DNA of 64,000 nucleotides from Aestuariirhabdus sp049985285 (lineage in GTDB: Bacteria > Pseudomonadota > Gammaproteobacteria > Pseudomonadales > Aestuariirhabdaceae), in contig NZ_JBNIEU010000005.1 in assembly GCF_049985285.1 (NCBI RefSeq), positions 168,518 to 232,517 on the forward strand. The letters run 5' to 3'. Position 1 is the first letter of the stretch, and the number at the start of each line of letters is the position of its first letter. Both the position numbers and the translations under genes were made by a program. A model generated the notes under the pieces. That model did not search any database. It was not told the DNA's origin and worked only from the letters and a program-made list of their open reading frames with translations. This document shows, piece by piece, positions 1 to 7,832 of this stretch.

Positions 1-1043
1 TCCTCAGGCTGGGGATCGGAGAGCGCAACATTAAACGTAAAGTTGCTATTCTCCTCGGCAAGTTTTGCGAATTCGTCGTAGTAGAACATCTCGCGCAAGC
101 TTCGTGCACCGTACCAGAAAGTGATCTTGCGATCGCTGTTGAGGCGCTTGAGCTGGTCGAAGATATGCGAGCGCATAGGCGCCATACCAGCACCACCACC
201 GACAAATACCATTTCGTTATCAGTATCCTTGGCAAAAAACTCACCAAAGGGACCGTACACATCAATTTTGTCGCCGGGTTTCAGATTGAACACATAAGAA
301 GACATGATTCCTGGCGGGAAGTCCGTGCCTGGAGGCGGCGAAGCGATACGGATATTGAACTTAACAATACCCTTCTCTTCTGGATAGTTCGCCATAGAGT
401 ATGCGCGAATCGTATCTTCGGTCACCTTGGACTTGTACTGCCAGATATTGAACTTATCCCAATCCGGATGGTACTCCTTCTCGATATCAAAGTTCTTGTA
501 GTCGACCTCGTGAGGAGGACACTCAAGCTGAACATAACCTCCGGCACGAAAATCCACGTTTTCGCCTTCAGGCAGTTCGAGAACCAACTCCTTGATAAAG
601 GTTGCAACGTTATGGTTGGAGCGTACGGTGCACTCCCACTTCTTAACGCCAAACACCTCCTCCTCGACCTCGATCTTCATGTCCTGCTTAACAGGAACCT
701 GGCACGAAAGACGCCAGCCTTCGGCAGCTTCACGCTTGGTAAAGTGGGTTTCCTCGGTCGGGAGCATGGAGCCCCCTCCAGCCAGAACCTTGCACTTACA
801 CTGCGCGCAGGTACCGCCTCCACCACAGGCCGATGACAGGAAGATGCCCTGCCCCGCCAGAGTTTGTAGCAACTTATCGCCACCAGGGGCTTGGATGGAC
901 TTTTCAGGGTCCTCGTTGATGTCGATCGTAACGTCACCCGAGCTGACCAGTTTTGAGCGGGCTACCAAAATTACCGCTACCAGTGACAGCACCACTGCGG
1001 TAAACATGGCTACGCCGATTGTGATTACACCCATTTCAGACAT
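1..1043 (-). CDS. nqrF: Na+-translocating NADH:quinone reductase subunit F (3' end cut off by window edge)
   Basis: NqrF is the NADH-oxidising, FAD- and [2Fe-2S]-carrying subunit of the inner-membrane Na+-pumping NADH:ubiquinone reductase. The visible part has one N-terminal membrane helix (about residues 5-28), then a plant-type ferredoxin domain with cysteines 73, 79, 82 and 114, then the start of the FAD/NADH reductase domain (RAYSMANYP for FAD and a GGGAGMAPMRS nucleotide loop). About 347 residues are visible; the family is usually near 407, so the C-terminus with the end of the NADH site lies outside the window. The start is the ATG giving MSEMGVITIG, 17 bases after the nqrE stop, with a modest AGG upstream. 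It is the last visible gene of nqrABCDEF; apbE and nqrM often follow, but they would lie outside. Confidence 0.97.
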   Translation of the reverse strand, partial: MSEMGVITIGVAMFTAVVLSLVAVILVARSKLVSSGDVTIDINEDPEKSIQAPGGDKLLQTLAGQGIFLSSACGGGGTCAQCKCKVLAGGGSMLPTEETHFTKREAAEGWRLSCQVPVKQDMKIEVEEEVFGVKKWECTVRSNHNVATFIKELVLELPEGENVDFRAGGYVQLECPPHEVDYKNFDIEKEYHPDWDKFNIWQYKSKVTEDTIRAYSMANYPEEKGIVKFNIRIASPPPGTDFPPGIMSSYVFNLKPGDKIDVYGPFGEFFAKDTDNEMVFVGGGAGMAPMRSHIFDQLKRLNSDRKITFWYGARSLREMFYYDEFAKLAEENSNFTFNVALSDPQPE

Positions 1044-1060
1044 AGTTTATAACCTGTTTT

Positions 1061-1672
1061 TTAGAGTTGGATGCCAGAGAAAGACATGAAGCCGAGTGAC
1101 ATCAGACCAACGGTCAGGAAGGTGATTCCCAAGCCGCGCAGTCCATCAGGAACGTCACTGTATTTCATCTTCTCGCGAATACCCGCCAGCGCAGCGATGG
1201 CTAACGCCCATCCCAGGCCAGCACCCATGCCGTACACCGTACTCTCAGCCAGGTTGTAATCACGCTCTACCATAAACAGAGAACCGGCCATAATGGCGCA
1301 GTTAACGGTAATCAGCGGCAGGAATACACCCAGGGCGTTGTAGAGCGCCGGCACATACTTGTCCAGCACCATCTCCAGGATCTGTACGATGGCAGCGATA
1401 ACACCGATGTAGCTCAGCAGCCCGAGGAAGCTGAGATCAACATCGGGCAATCCCGCCCAAGCCAGCGCACCATCTTTTAGCAAGTAGGTATAGATCAGGT
1501 TGTTAACTGGCGTTGTAATGGTCAACACCACAATGACGGCTACACCAAGACCAATAGCGGTTTCGACTTTCTTGGAGATCGCCAGGAATGTACACATTCC
1601 CAGGAAGAAGGCCAACGCCATGTTTTCAATGAATATCGCCTTAACGAAAAGGCTTAAGTAATATTCCAGCAT
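1061..1672 (-). CDS. nqrE: Na+-translocating NADH:quinone reductase subunit E
   Basis: Small integral membrane subunit of the Nqr complex, 203 residues, matching the family length. It is hydrophobic nearly throughout, with about six membrane segments. The segment AFFLGMCTFLAISKK near residue 25 holds one of the cysteines that, with NqrD, ligand the intramembrane Fe-S centre that passes electrons from NqrF towards the FMN subunits. It follows nqrD by two bases, consistent with translational coupling in one operon. The start ATG gives MLEYYLSLFV, as in the family. Confidence 0.97.
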   Translation of the reverse strand: MLEYYLSLFVKAIFIENMALAFFLGMCTFLAISKKVETAIGLGVAVIVVLTITTPVNNLIYTYLLKDGALAWAGLPDVDLSFLGLLSYIGVIAAIVQILEMVLDKYVPALYNALGVFLPLITVNCAIMAGSLFMVERDYNLAESTVYGMGAGLGWALAIAALAGIREKMKYSDVPDGLRGLGITFLTVGLMSLGFMSFSGIQL

Positions 1673-1674
1673 GA

Positions 1675-2343
1675 TTACGCGGCCTCCGTAGCTTTACTGT
1701 TAGATGTGATCGTGAAGTCTGCCTTCTCAACCTGCTCTGTTTTCCAGCAACGCAGAGCCCAGATCAAGAGCGCGATAATGAAAAATGCGCTTGGCGGCAA
1801 CAACAACATTCCGTTGGGTAGATACCAGCCACCGTCGTTCACGGCAGGGAATATAGTGACACCAAATAGCTTGCCGGCCCCGAAGAGCTCACGAATAAAG
1901 GCCATTGCCAGCAACACGATGCTGTAGCCCAAACCGTTACCGATACCATCGAAGAAGCTAATCAGCGGTGGGTTCTTCATGGCGAACGCTTCCGCACGCC
2001 CCATCACGATACAGTTTGTGATGATCAATCCCACAAACACCGATAGCTGCTTGCTGATCTCGTAAGCAAAGGCCTTCAGGGTCTGATCCACCACGATAAC
2101 CAGCGATGCGATTACCGTCATCTGGCAAATAATACGGATGCTGTTAGGCATCTGGGAGCGGATGATCGACACGAACAGGTTGGAGAAACCGGTTACTGCG
2201 ATTACCGCCAGACACATCACCACGGTCACCTGCAGGCTACTGGTAACTGCCAGTGCCGAACAGATTCCGAGGATCTGCAACCCTATTGGGTTATTAGCGA
2301 AAACGGGGTTCAGTAGAACCTCTTTTATCGTTGGAGTGGACAT
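1675..2343 (-). CDS. nqrD: Na+-translocating NADH:quinone reductase subunit D
   Basis: Membrane subunit of the Nqr complex, paralogous to NqrE, 222 residues. It has multiple hydrophobic helices and the conserved stretch GLIITNCIVMGRAEAFAM containing an NqrD-type cysteine; a second cysteine lies in the first helix region (ILGICSALAV). NqrD and NqrE together form an inverted-repeat membrane pair around an iron centre. The gene lies one base after the nqrC stop and two before nqrE, so expression is clearly coupled. The tail is rather polar and Ala-rich (SNSKATEAA) and slightly longer than the Vibrio protein. Confidence 0.97.
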   Translation of the reverse strand: MSTPTIKEVLLNPVFANNPIGLQILGICSALAVTSSLQVTVVMCLAVIAVTGFSNLFVSIIRSQMPNSIRIICQMTVIASLVIVVDQTLKAFAYEISKQLSVFVGLIITNCIVMGRAEAFAMKNPPLISFFDGIGNGLGYSIVLLAMAFIRELFGAGKLFGVTIFPAVNDGGWYLPNGMLLLPPSAFFIIALLIWALRCWKTEQVEKADFTITSNSKATEAA

Positions 2344-2344
2344 A

Positions 2345-3121
2345 TCAAGCCTCCCCTGCTCTTAGGTTGGCAAGGAACTGGCCGAAACCGTTCTCACCCA
2401 ACCAAAATTTAACCAGATTCTCAACGCCGCGAGTGGTAAGGGTCGCACCGGCCAGGCTATCGATCTGGTGATCGTAATCCGGGCTGTTGCGATCAGCACC
2501 TGTTTTCGGAAACTGCAACTTGAAGTTGAAGTCGTTGTCGAACACCTTTTTCCCAGGCCAGATACCAGTCCATTTCGGGTTATCGACCTCACCACCCAAT
2601 CCAGGAGTTTCGCCCTGGTCGTAGAAGCCAAAACCTACGATGGTGCGAGTATCACCTTCAAGCGCAAGGAAACCGTACATGGTCGACCAGAGGCCGTAAC
2701 CATGGACCGGTAAAATCACCTTCTCTATCTGGCCGTTATTTTCAACCAGGTAAACCGTCGCAAAGTCTGCGCGGCGCTTGATACTCGCGATATCCACGGC
2801 GCCATCAAGGGCTATGGATGTACTCCCATCCTTTGCTGCCGACCGCTGATCATAGCTGGCAGCGGAGACTTCATCGGTGAATTTACCACTGCGCAGATCA
2901 ACTACTTTTTGAGTAACTGTCTGGAAGGTTTCACTCACAGCTTCAGGCTGGAAAGGGATGGCAGCAATCTTAAGGATCGACTCCTGCTTGGCCAGCAGCT
3001 TGTTCTTCTCCTGAAGCGGCTTCAGGAAAACGGCTGCACTGGCTACTACTACTGCGCACACGAGGCACAGCAGTACGGTAACCGTAATCGTTTTCTGGAT
3101 TGTGTCGTTATTAGCTGACAT
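2345..3121 (-). CDS. nqrC: Na+-translocating NADH:quinone reductase subunit C
   Basis: Periplasmic subunit carrying a covalent FMN, anchored by one N-terminal helix (about residues 12-32). The flavinylation motif near the C-terminus reads D221-S-L-A-G-A-T227; Thr227 should receive FMN as a phosphoester from the ApbE transferase. Ala stands where many homologues have Ser (SGAT); the family tolerates this. I chose the ATG giving MSANNDTIQK (258 residues) rather than an in-frame ATG 51 bases upstream, because 258 fits the family length and puts the start inside the nqrB stop region, an 11-base overlap typical of this operon. Confidence 0.96.
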   Translation of the reverse strand: MSANNDTIQKTITVTVLLCLVCAVVVASAAVFLKPLQEKNKLLAKQESILKIAAIPFQPEAVSETFQTVTQKVVDLRSGKFTDEVSAASYDQRSAAKDGSTSIALDGAVDIASIKRRADFATVYLVENNGQIEKVILPVHGYGLWSTMYGFLALEGDTRTIVGFGFYDQGETPGLGGEVDNPKWTGIWPGKKVFDNDFNFKLQFPKTGADRNSPDYDHQIDSLAGATLTTRGVENLVKFWLGENGFGQFLANLRAGEA

Positions 3122-4322
3122 TCGTACGAGCCTCCCGACGTTTGATATTAGCCTGCACCACAAAGTGATCAATCAGCGGTGCGAACAGGTTCGCGAATAG
3201 AATCGCTAGCATCATGCCCTCAGGGAAGGCAGGGTTTACGACACGAATCAGCACCACCATGACACCGATAAGTGCACCGAAAACCAGCTTGCCTGTATCT
3301 GTCATCGCTGCTGACACAGGGTCTGTCGCCATGAAATACATACCAAAGGCAAATCCACCAAGAACCAGGTGCCAATGCCACGGCAAAGCAAACAGCGGAT
3401 TGGTGTCTGAGCCAACAGCGTTAAACAACACGGAGGTAGCAAACATACCGATCATTACACCGGCAACGATTCTCCAGGACGCAACACCCATGGCCATCAA
3501 CACCACACCACCGATAGTCAGTGCAATGAAAGAGGTCTCGCCGATGGAACCTTGAATGTTTCCAACCGCCGCATCCCACCAGGTAATACCGTTAGCAAGG
3601 ATGGCTTCAACGCCACCGCTGGCAGCGAGACTCAAGGCTGTAGCGCCACTAAACCCATCGACGGCGGTCCAGACAGCGTCACCCGAAATCTGTGCGGGAT
3701 AGGCAAAGAAGAGAAACGCACGACCGGCAAGGGCGGGGTTCATGAAGTTTTTGCCCGTACCACCAAAGACCTCTTTGGCGATCACTACGCCGAAAGAGAT
3801 ACCCAACGCAGCCTGCCAAAGTGGCAGTGTGGGAGGTACGATCAGGGCGAACAGGATAGAGGTAACGAAGAAGCCTTCGTTGACTTCGTGACCGCGCACC
3901 ATGGCAAACAAAACTTCCCAAAAACCACCGACGATAAACACTGTCATGTAGATAGGCAGGAAGTAAGCTGCCCCATGAATCGTGTTATCCCAGACGCTGG
4001 TCGGGTCGTAGCTTGCAAATAGGCCAATCAGCAGCCCGCGCCAGCCCTCGGCACTTTCAACGCCGAGGATCTGCATCGCTTCGTTTGCTTGCAGGCCAAC
4101 GTTGTACATGCCGTAGAACATGGCTGGAAAAACGCAGAACCAGACGGTGATCATAACCCGCTTGAGGTCTATACCATCGCGTACATGGGCACTGCTTTTT
4201 GTTACGGATGATGGAGAGTAAAAAAGAGTGTCCGCCGCTTCATAGAGGGCATACCACTTCTCATACTTGCCACCTTTCTCAAAACTTGGCTCGATTTTAT
4301 CGAGAAACGCTCGCAAACCCAT
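3111..4322 (-). CDS. nqrB: Na+-translocating NADH:quinone reductase subunit B
   Basis: Largest membrane subunit of Nqr, 403 residues. It binds a covalent FMN and riboflavin and forms much of the sodium path and quinone site. The FMN motif D-G-F-S-G-A-T ends at Thr228, matching the ApbE recognition pattern. About ten hydrophobic segments follow a polar N-terminus (MGLRAFLDKIEPSFEKGGK) typical of the family. It starts three bases after the nqrA stop and overlaps nqrC by 11 bases. Nothing in it departs from the family. Confidence 0.97.
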   Translation of the reverse strand: MGLRAFLDKIEPSFEKGGKYEKWYALYEAADTLFYSPSSVTKSSAHVRDGIDLKRVMITVWFCVFPAMFYGMYNVGLQANEAMQILGVESAEGWRGLLIGLFASYDPTSVWDNTIHGAAYFLPIYMTVFIVGGFWEVLFAMVRGHEVNEGFFVTSILFALIVPPTLPLWQAALGISFGVVIAKEVFGGTGKNFMNPALAGRAFLFFAYPAQISGDAVWTAVDGFSGATALSLAASGGVEAILANGITWWDAAVGNIQGSIGETSFIALTIGGVVLMAMGVASWRIVAGVMIGMFATSVLFNAVGSDTNPLFALPWHWHLVLGGFAFGMYFMATDPVSAAMTDTGKLVFGALIGVMVVLIRVVNPAFPEGMMLAILFANLFAPLIDHFVVQANIKRREARTNVS

Positions 4323-4325
4323 TGA

Positions 4326-5663
4326 TCAGCCCTCGACAAAGATACGGTTAAGGTTGTCACGCAGAATGGGGCCGTACTCGTACTTACCCACGCAAACGTA
4401 TGTGCACAATGCCAGGTCATCCTCGTCAAGCTCCAGGCAACCCAGCTTCTGCGCAACATCGGTATCACCGACGATCAGCGCCCGAAGCAGTTGAGTTGGG
4501 AGGACATCAAGAGGCATCACCTTCTCGTAGTTACCGATTGGCACCATTGCCCGCTCACTGCCATTGGAGTTGGTGGTGAACGGCAAACTCAGGGTGCTGG
4601 AGAGCTTGGACAGATAGATCCCCATCACTGAGTGTTTCTGGGCACCCGGAGATAACCAGCCGAACAACTCGCGATGATTGCCCTCAAGCAACACCGATAC
4701 CTGGTTGTGGTAGCGGCCCAGATAAGCCAGCCCGCCGTGAGCTGTGCGCCCACCAAAGACCGATCCGGAAACAACACGATTATTACCTTCAACCTGTTCG
4801 CCTGCAGCGAGCTGATCGAGGCTAGCGCCAATGCGAGTACGAACCAGACGAGGATTACTGGCCTGGGGGCCTGCAATCGAAACCACGCGATCGGTAAACA
4901 GCGTACCGCTGGTAAACAGCTTGGCGATGGCAATTACATCCTGGTAACCCAGAGTCCACACTGTTTTGTTGGCCCCTACGGGGTCCAGATGATGGATATG
5001 GGTGCCTGCAAGACCCGCAGGGTGAGGACCGGAAAACTCTTCTGATTGTGCAGGGCCAGATGGGATATTGGCCCCCGGGGCCTTACACAAATAAACTTTG
5101 GAGGCAAGACGCGACAGCAGTGTCAGGCCCTGTTCAAAAGCCTCGGCGTGTTCAGCAATAACCACTTGGGGGTCAGCCGCCAATGGATTGGTATCCATCG
5201 CCGTTACAAATATTGAGCTTGGACGGCTACCGGGTGCAGGAACCCGCGAGTATGGCCGGGTCCTAAGTGCTGTCCATAAGCCTGACTCAATCAGGTTTTT
5301 TTCAACCTGCTCACCGCTTAGACCAGCCAGCTCACTTGCACTGTAGCTGGCAAAGGATTCTGCATCCTCCGCCTCTGCATCGACATCGATAACCACGGAG
5401 AGCAGTACTCGCTTCTCACCACGGTTAATAGCAGACACGACCCCTCCGGCCGGTGCAGTATACTGCACACCGGGAGTCTTTTTATCTGAGAACAGTACTT
5501 GACCTAGTTTGACACGATCCCCGACTGCAACGGCCATGCTTGGCTTCATACCCACATAGTCAGGACCAAGCACGGCTACGCTGGTTATTGCGCTGCCCTG
5601 CTCAATACTCTGCTTTGGAGTACCCGTTATCGGTAGATCCAGGCCCCGTTTGATATTGATCAT
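4326..5663 (-). CDS. nqrA: Na+-translocating NADH:quinone reductase subunit A
   Basis: Cytoplasmic subunit of the Nqr complex, 445 residues, as expected. The N-terminus MINIKRGLDLPITG is the family signature; the middle holds barrel-sandwich-like segments (VGDRVKLGQVLF, YTAPAGGVVSAINRG) related to RnfC. It docks on NqrB at the membrane. It is the first gene of nqrABCDEF. The start ATG has AGGCGAG seven to ten bases upstream. All six subunits use consistent junctions (gaps of 1-17 bases or short overlaps), so one promoter upstream of here probably drives the set. Confidence 0.97.
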   Translation of the reverse strand: MINIKRGLDLPITGTPKQSIEQGSAITSVAVLGPDYVGMKPSMAVAVGDRVKLGQVLFSDKKTPGVQYTAPAGGVVSAINRGEKRVLLSVVIDVDAEAEDAESFASYSASELAGLSGEQVEKNLIESGLWTALRTRPYSRVPAPGSRPSSIFVTAMDTNPLAADPQVVIAEHAEAFEQGLTLLSRLASKVYLCKAPGANIPSGPAQSEEFSGPHPAGLAGTHIHHLDPVGANKTVWTLGYQDVIAIAKLFTSGTLFTDRVVSIAGPQASNPRLVRTRIGASLDQLAAGEQVEGNNRVVSGSVFGGRTAHGGLAYLGRYHNQVSVLLEGNHRELFGWLSPGAQKHSVMGIYLSKLSSTLSLPFTTNSNGSERAMVPIGNYEKVMPLDVLPTQLLRALIVGDTDVAQKLGCLELDEDDLALCTYVCVGKYEYGPILRDNLNRIFVEG

Positions 5664-6118
5664 ACGTCTCGCCTATTTCTGGTTAAAATTCGGTAGGCTG
5701 GCTTTACTGGTGTATCTAGACACAACGTCGATAAGTGGCGCTCCAGCGGTGGGAACGCGCCTGAGCTAGATAGAGCATTGGCCATCGAGGCTCAAGGCTC
5801 TTCGACATTGGTTTGTTGATACGACACCCAGCAGGCCTTAACCCCGCACTAAAAACGCGAGAATTATAATGATCAGCAGCCTTTTATGCTACTTATCTCG
5901 CTGAAATTATGCATTTTTTAGACTTTTGTGTAATGGCTGCAGGGTAGCTTGAACGCCCAGCCCAGTTCGGAGACGGGGTGTTAGCAAAAGCGCTTACACA
6001 CTTTTCAACCGATCTATCGTCGCTCACAGCAATATACACCGCGAAGCCCCCCTGCCACGACAATTAATCTTGCAGCGAGCCGCTTTAACCCAAGACAAAA
6101 ACAATCAGGAGATAAAAA
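5664..6118. other. Intergenic region upstream of nqrA; nqr leader and probable promoter
   Basis: No convincing gene is present between nqrA and the gap terminator. Since nqrA is read leftwards, its promoter should lie here. A TATAAT hexamer occurs on the minus strand near 5864-5871, but the matching -35 is poor, so I call no exact promoter. If it is used, the nqrA leader would be near 200 nt. The stretch 5880-5940 is AT-rich. No known riboswitch pattern was recognised. Confidence 0.5.
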
Positions 6119-6136
6119 AACCCGCCGTGGCGGGTT
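6119..6136 (-). terminator. Intrinsic terminator after gap
   Basis: Eight-base-pair GC-rich stem AACCCGCC / GGCGGGTT with a two-base loop, followed on the minus strand by a run of Ts (6114-6120 read in reverse). It lies 20 bases past the gap stop and separates gap from the nqr operon, which is read in the same direction. Confidence 0.9.
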
Positions 6137-6156
6137 CTTTTACTTCAGGCCTGGCA

Positions 6157-7611
6157 TCAAGCCGTCGGGAAGGTCGGGTAGTTCACGCCCGCCAGATGTT
6201 GCAGGATCCGGTTAACCTGACAGCTATAGCCGAACTCATTGTCGTACCAAACGTAGAGGACGCAACGATTGCCATCAACAATCGTCGCCTCGGCATCAAC
6301 AATTCCAGCATAGCGGGAGCCTACAAAGTCGCTGGATACCACCTCTGGCGACTTTACGTAATCGATCTGCTTTTGCAGGTCAGAATAGAGCGATGCGTGT
6401 CGCAGGTAGTCGTTCAGCGTCTCAACATCGGTACTCTTTTCAAGATTAAGGTTGAGGATTGCCATGGACACATTGGGGATCGGTACACGAATGGCGTTCC
6501 CGGTCAGCTTTCCTGCCAGCTCAGGCAAGGCCTTGGCAACCGCCTTGGCAGCACCGGTTTCGGTAATAACCATATTGAGTGCGGCGCCGCGACCACGGCG
6601 ATCGCCTTTGTGGTAGTTATCGATCAGGTTCTGGTCGTTGGTGTAGGCATGAACGGTTTCGACGTGGCCATTTGCGACCCCGTATTGATCATTCAGCGCT
6701 TTGAGTACCGGCGTGATCGCGTTGGTTGTGCACGATGCTGCGGAGAGAATCGTATCGTCTTCGCTGATCAGGTGGTCATTAACACCGTATACGATGTTCT
6801 TGATATCCCCTTTTCCTGGAGCCGTCAGGATAACCTTGGATACTCCCTTGGATTTGAGGTGCTGACCGAGGCCATCTTCATCTCGCCACACCCCCGTATT
6901 GTCGACGACGATGGCATCCTTGATGCCATATTCGGTGTAATCGATTGAGTCGGGTGAGTTTGCATAGATAATCTTAATCGGATTACCGTTGGCAATTATG
7001 TATCCGCCTTCGTGATCGATGGTCAGGGTGCCCTGGAACGTACCATGAATGGAGTCCCGACGCAGTAGACTGGCACGCTTGGCAAGGTCATCGACAGCAT
7101 TGCCTTTGCGGACCACGATGGCTCTCAGGTTTACCCCATCTCCACCGCCAGCACGTTCGATCATGATACGCGCCATCAGGCGGCCGATACGGCCGAAGCC
7201 GTACAGAATAACATCCTGCCCCCCAGCGTTGACGCCATTGCCCTTCTGGTCAATGATCTCGGCGACCTCTGTACGCAAAAACTCCTCAACAGAGCGGCCA
7301 TCACCCTGCGTCTTGTACTTGATAGCCAGCTTACCAATATCGATACGGGCAGGTCCCAGGTTCATCTCGCTCAAGGCCTTCACGATAGGGTAGCTATCTT
7401 CGACGGTGAGACCACGGCTTTCTACCTGGCGGACAAAACGGTGAGCCTTAATAATGTCGATAACCGAGCGGTTAATAACCGCGCGAGCGTACACAGAAGT
7501 CACTACATTGTTATCGCGGTACAATTTTCCGATAAGCGGAATCATCGCCTCGGCAATGGCTTCACGCTCTTTCCACTTTTCGAAACTTCCGCTGATTGTT
7601 TCCTGAGTCAC
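6157..7611 (-). CDS. gap: Glyceraldehyde-3-phosphate dehydrogenase, long N-extended type
   Basis: Oxidises glyceraldehyde 3-phosphate to 1,3-bisphosphoglycerate (or the reverse in gluconeogenesis). From the chosen GTG start the protein has 484 residues, well above the usual 330-340. The dinucleotide loop GFGRIG is at 138-143 and the catalytic cysteine is Cys294 in SAASCTTN, so the normal enzyme begins near residue 130 after a helical extension. Pseudomonads have a similar long form beside mfd. The GTG (VTQETISGSF) has GAGGG just upstream; an in-frame ATG 45 bases further out adds a less likely MGAFFYCL peptide. It is divergent from mfd and ends at a strong terminator. Confidence 0.93.
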   Translation of the reverse strand: MTQETISGSFEKWKEREAIAEAMIPLIGKLYRDNNVVTSVYARAVINRSVIDIIKAHRFVRQVESRGLTVEDSYPIVKALSEMNLGPARIDIGKLAIKYKTQGDGRSVEEFLRTEVAEIIDQKGNGVNAGGQDVILYGFGRIGRLMARIMIERAGGGDGVNLRAIVVRKGNAVDDLAKRASLLRRDSIHGTFQGTLTIDHEGGYIIANGNPIKIIYANSPDSIDYTEYGIKDAIVVDNTGVWRDEDGLGQHLKSKGVSKVILTAPGKGDIKNIVYGVNDHLISEDDTILSAASCTTNAITPVLKALNDQYGVANGHVETVHAYTNDQNLIDNYHKGDRRGRGAALNMVITETGAAKAVAKALPELAGKLTGNAIRVPIPNVSMAILNLNLEKSTDVETLNDYLRHASLYSDLQKQIDYVKSPEVVSSDFVGSRYAGIVDAEATIVDGNRCVLYVWYDNEFGYSCQVNRILQHLAGVNYPTFPTA

Positions 7612-7726
7612 GGGTATACCCTCGTTGGCTGAAAGACAGTAAAAAAAGGCGCCCATTATCTAGCCTAGTTTCCTGCAAAGCAACAGCCTGAAGGTTAGCG
7701 ATAAGTGTTATTTGTACGAATTTGGC

Positions 7727-7740
7727 GGGTATTTATACCC
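7727..7740. promoter_or_regulatory. Small palindrome between gap and mfd
   Basis: GGGTA-TTTA-TACCC is a perfect five-base-pair inverted repeat in the 221-base divergent region between the gap start and the mfd start. A related GGGTATACC lies at 7612-7620 next to the gap start codon. It could be an operator or part of a promoter; I cannot tell which. Confidence 0.3.
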
Positions 7741-7832
7741 TTTTCCGGCCACAGCTATCCTGCACTGTTTTCCCTCCCATTAACTGGTACCATTTGCTCC
7801 CATTTTTTGCCCTTCTGATCGGTATTCCAGAC

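Noticed and set aside
165..836. Plus-strand open frame of 223 codons at the left edge
   Set aside because: It is antisense to nqrF, whose frame is strongly conserved, and has no SD or recognisable protein features.
6070..6948. Plus-strand open frame of 292 codons opposite gap
   Set aside because: It is a shadow of the gap gene; the gap frame contains the catalytic motifs and this one has none.
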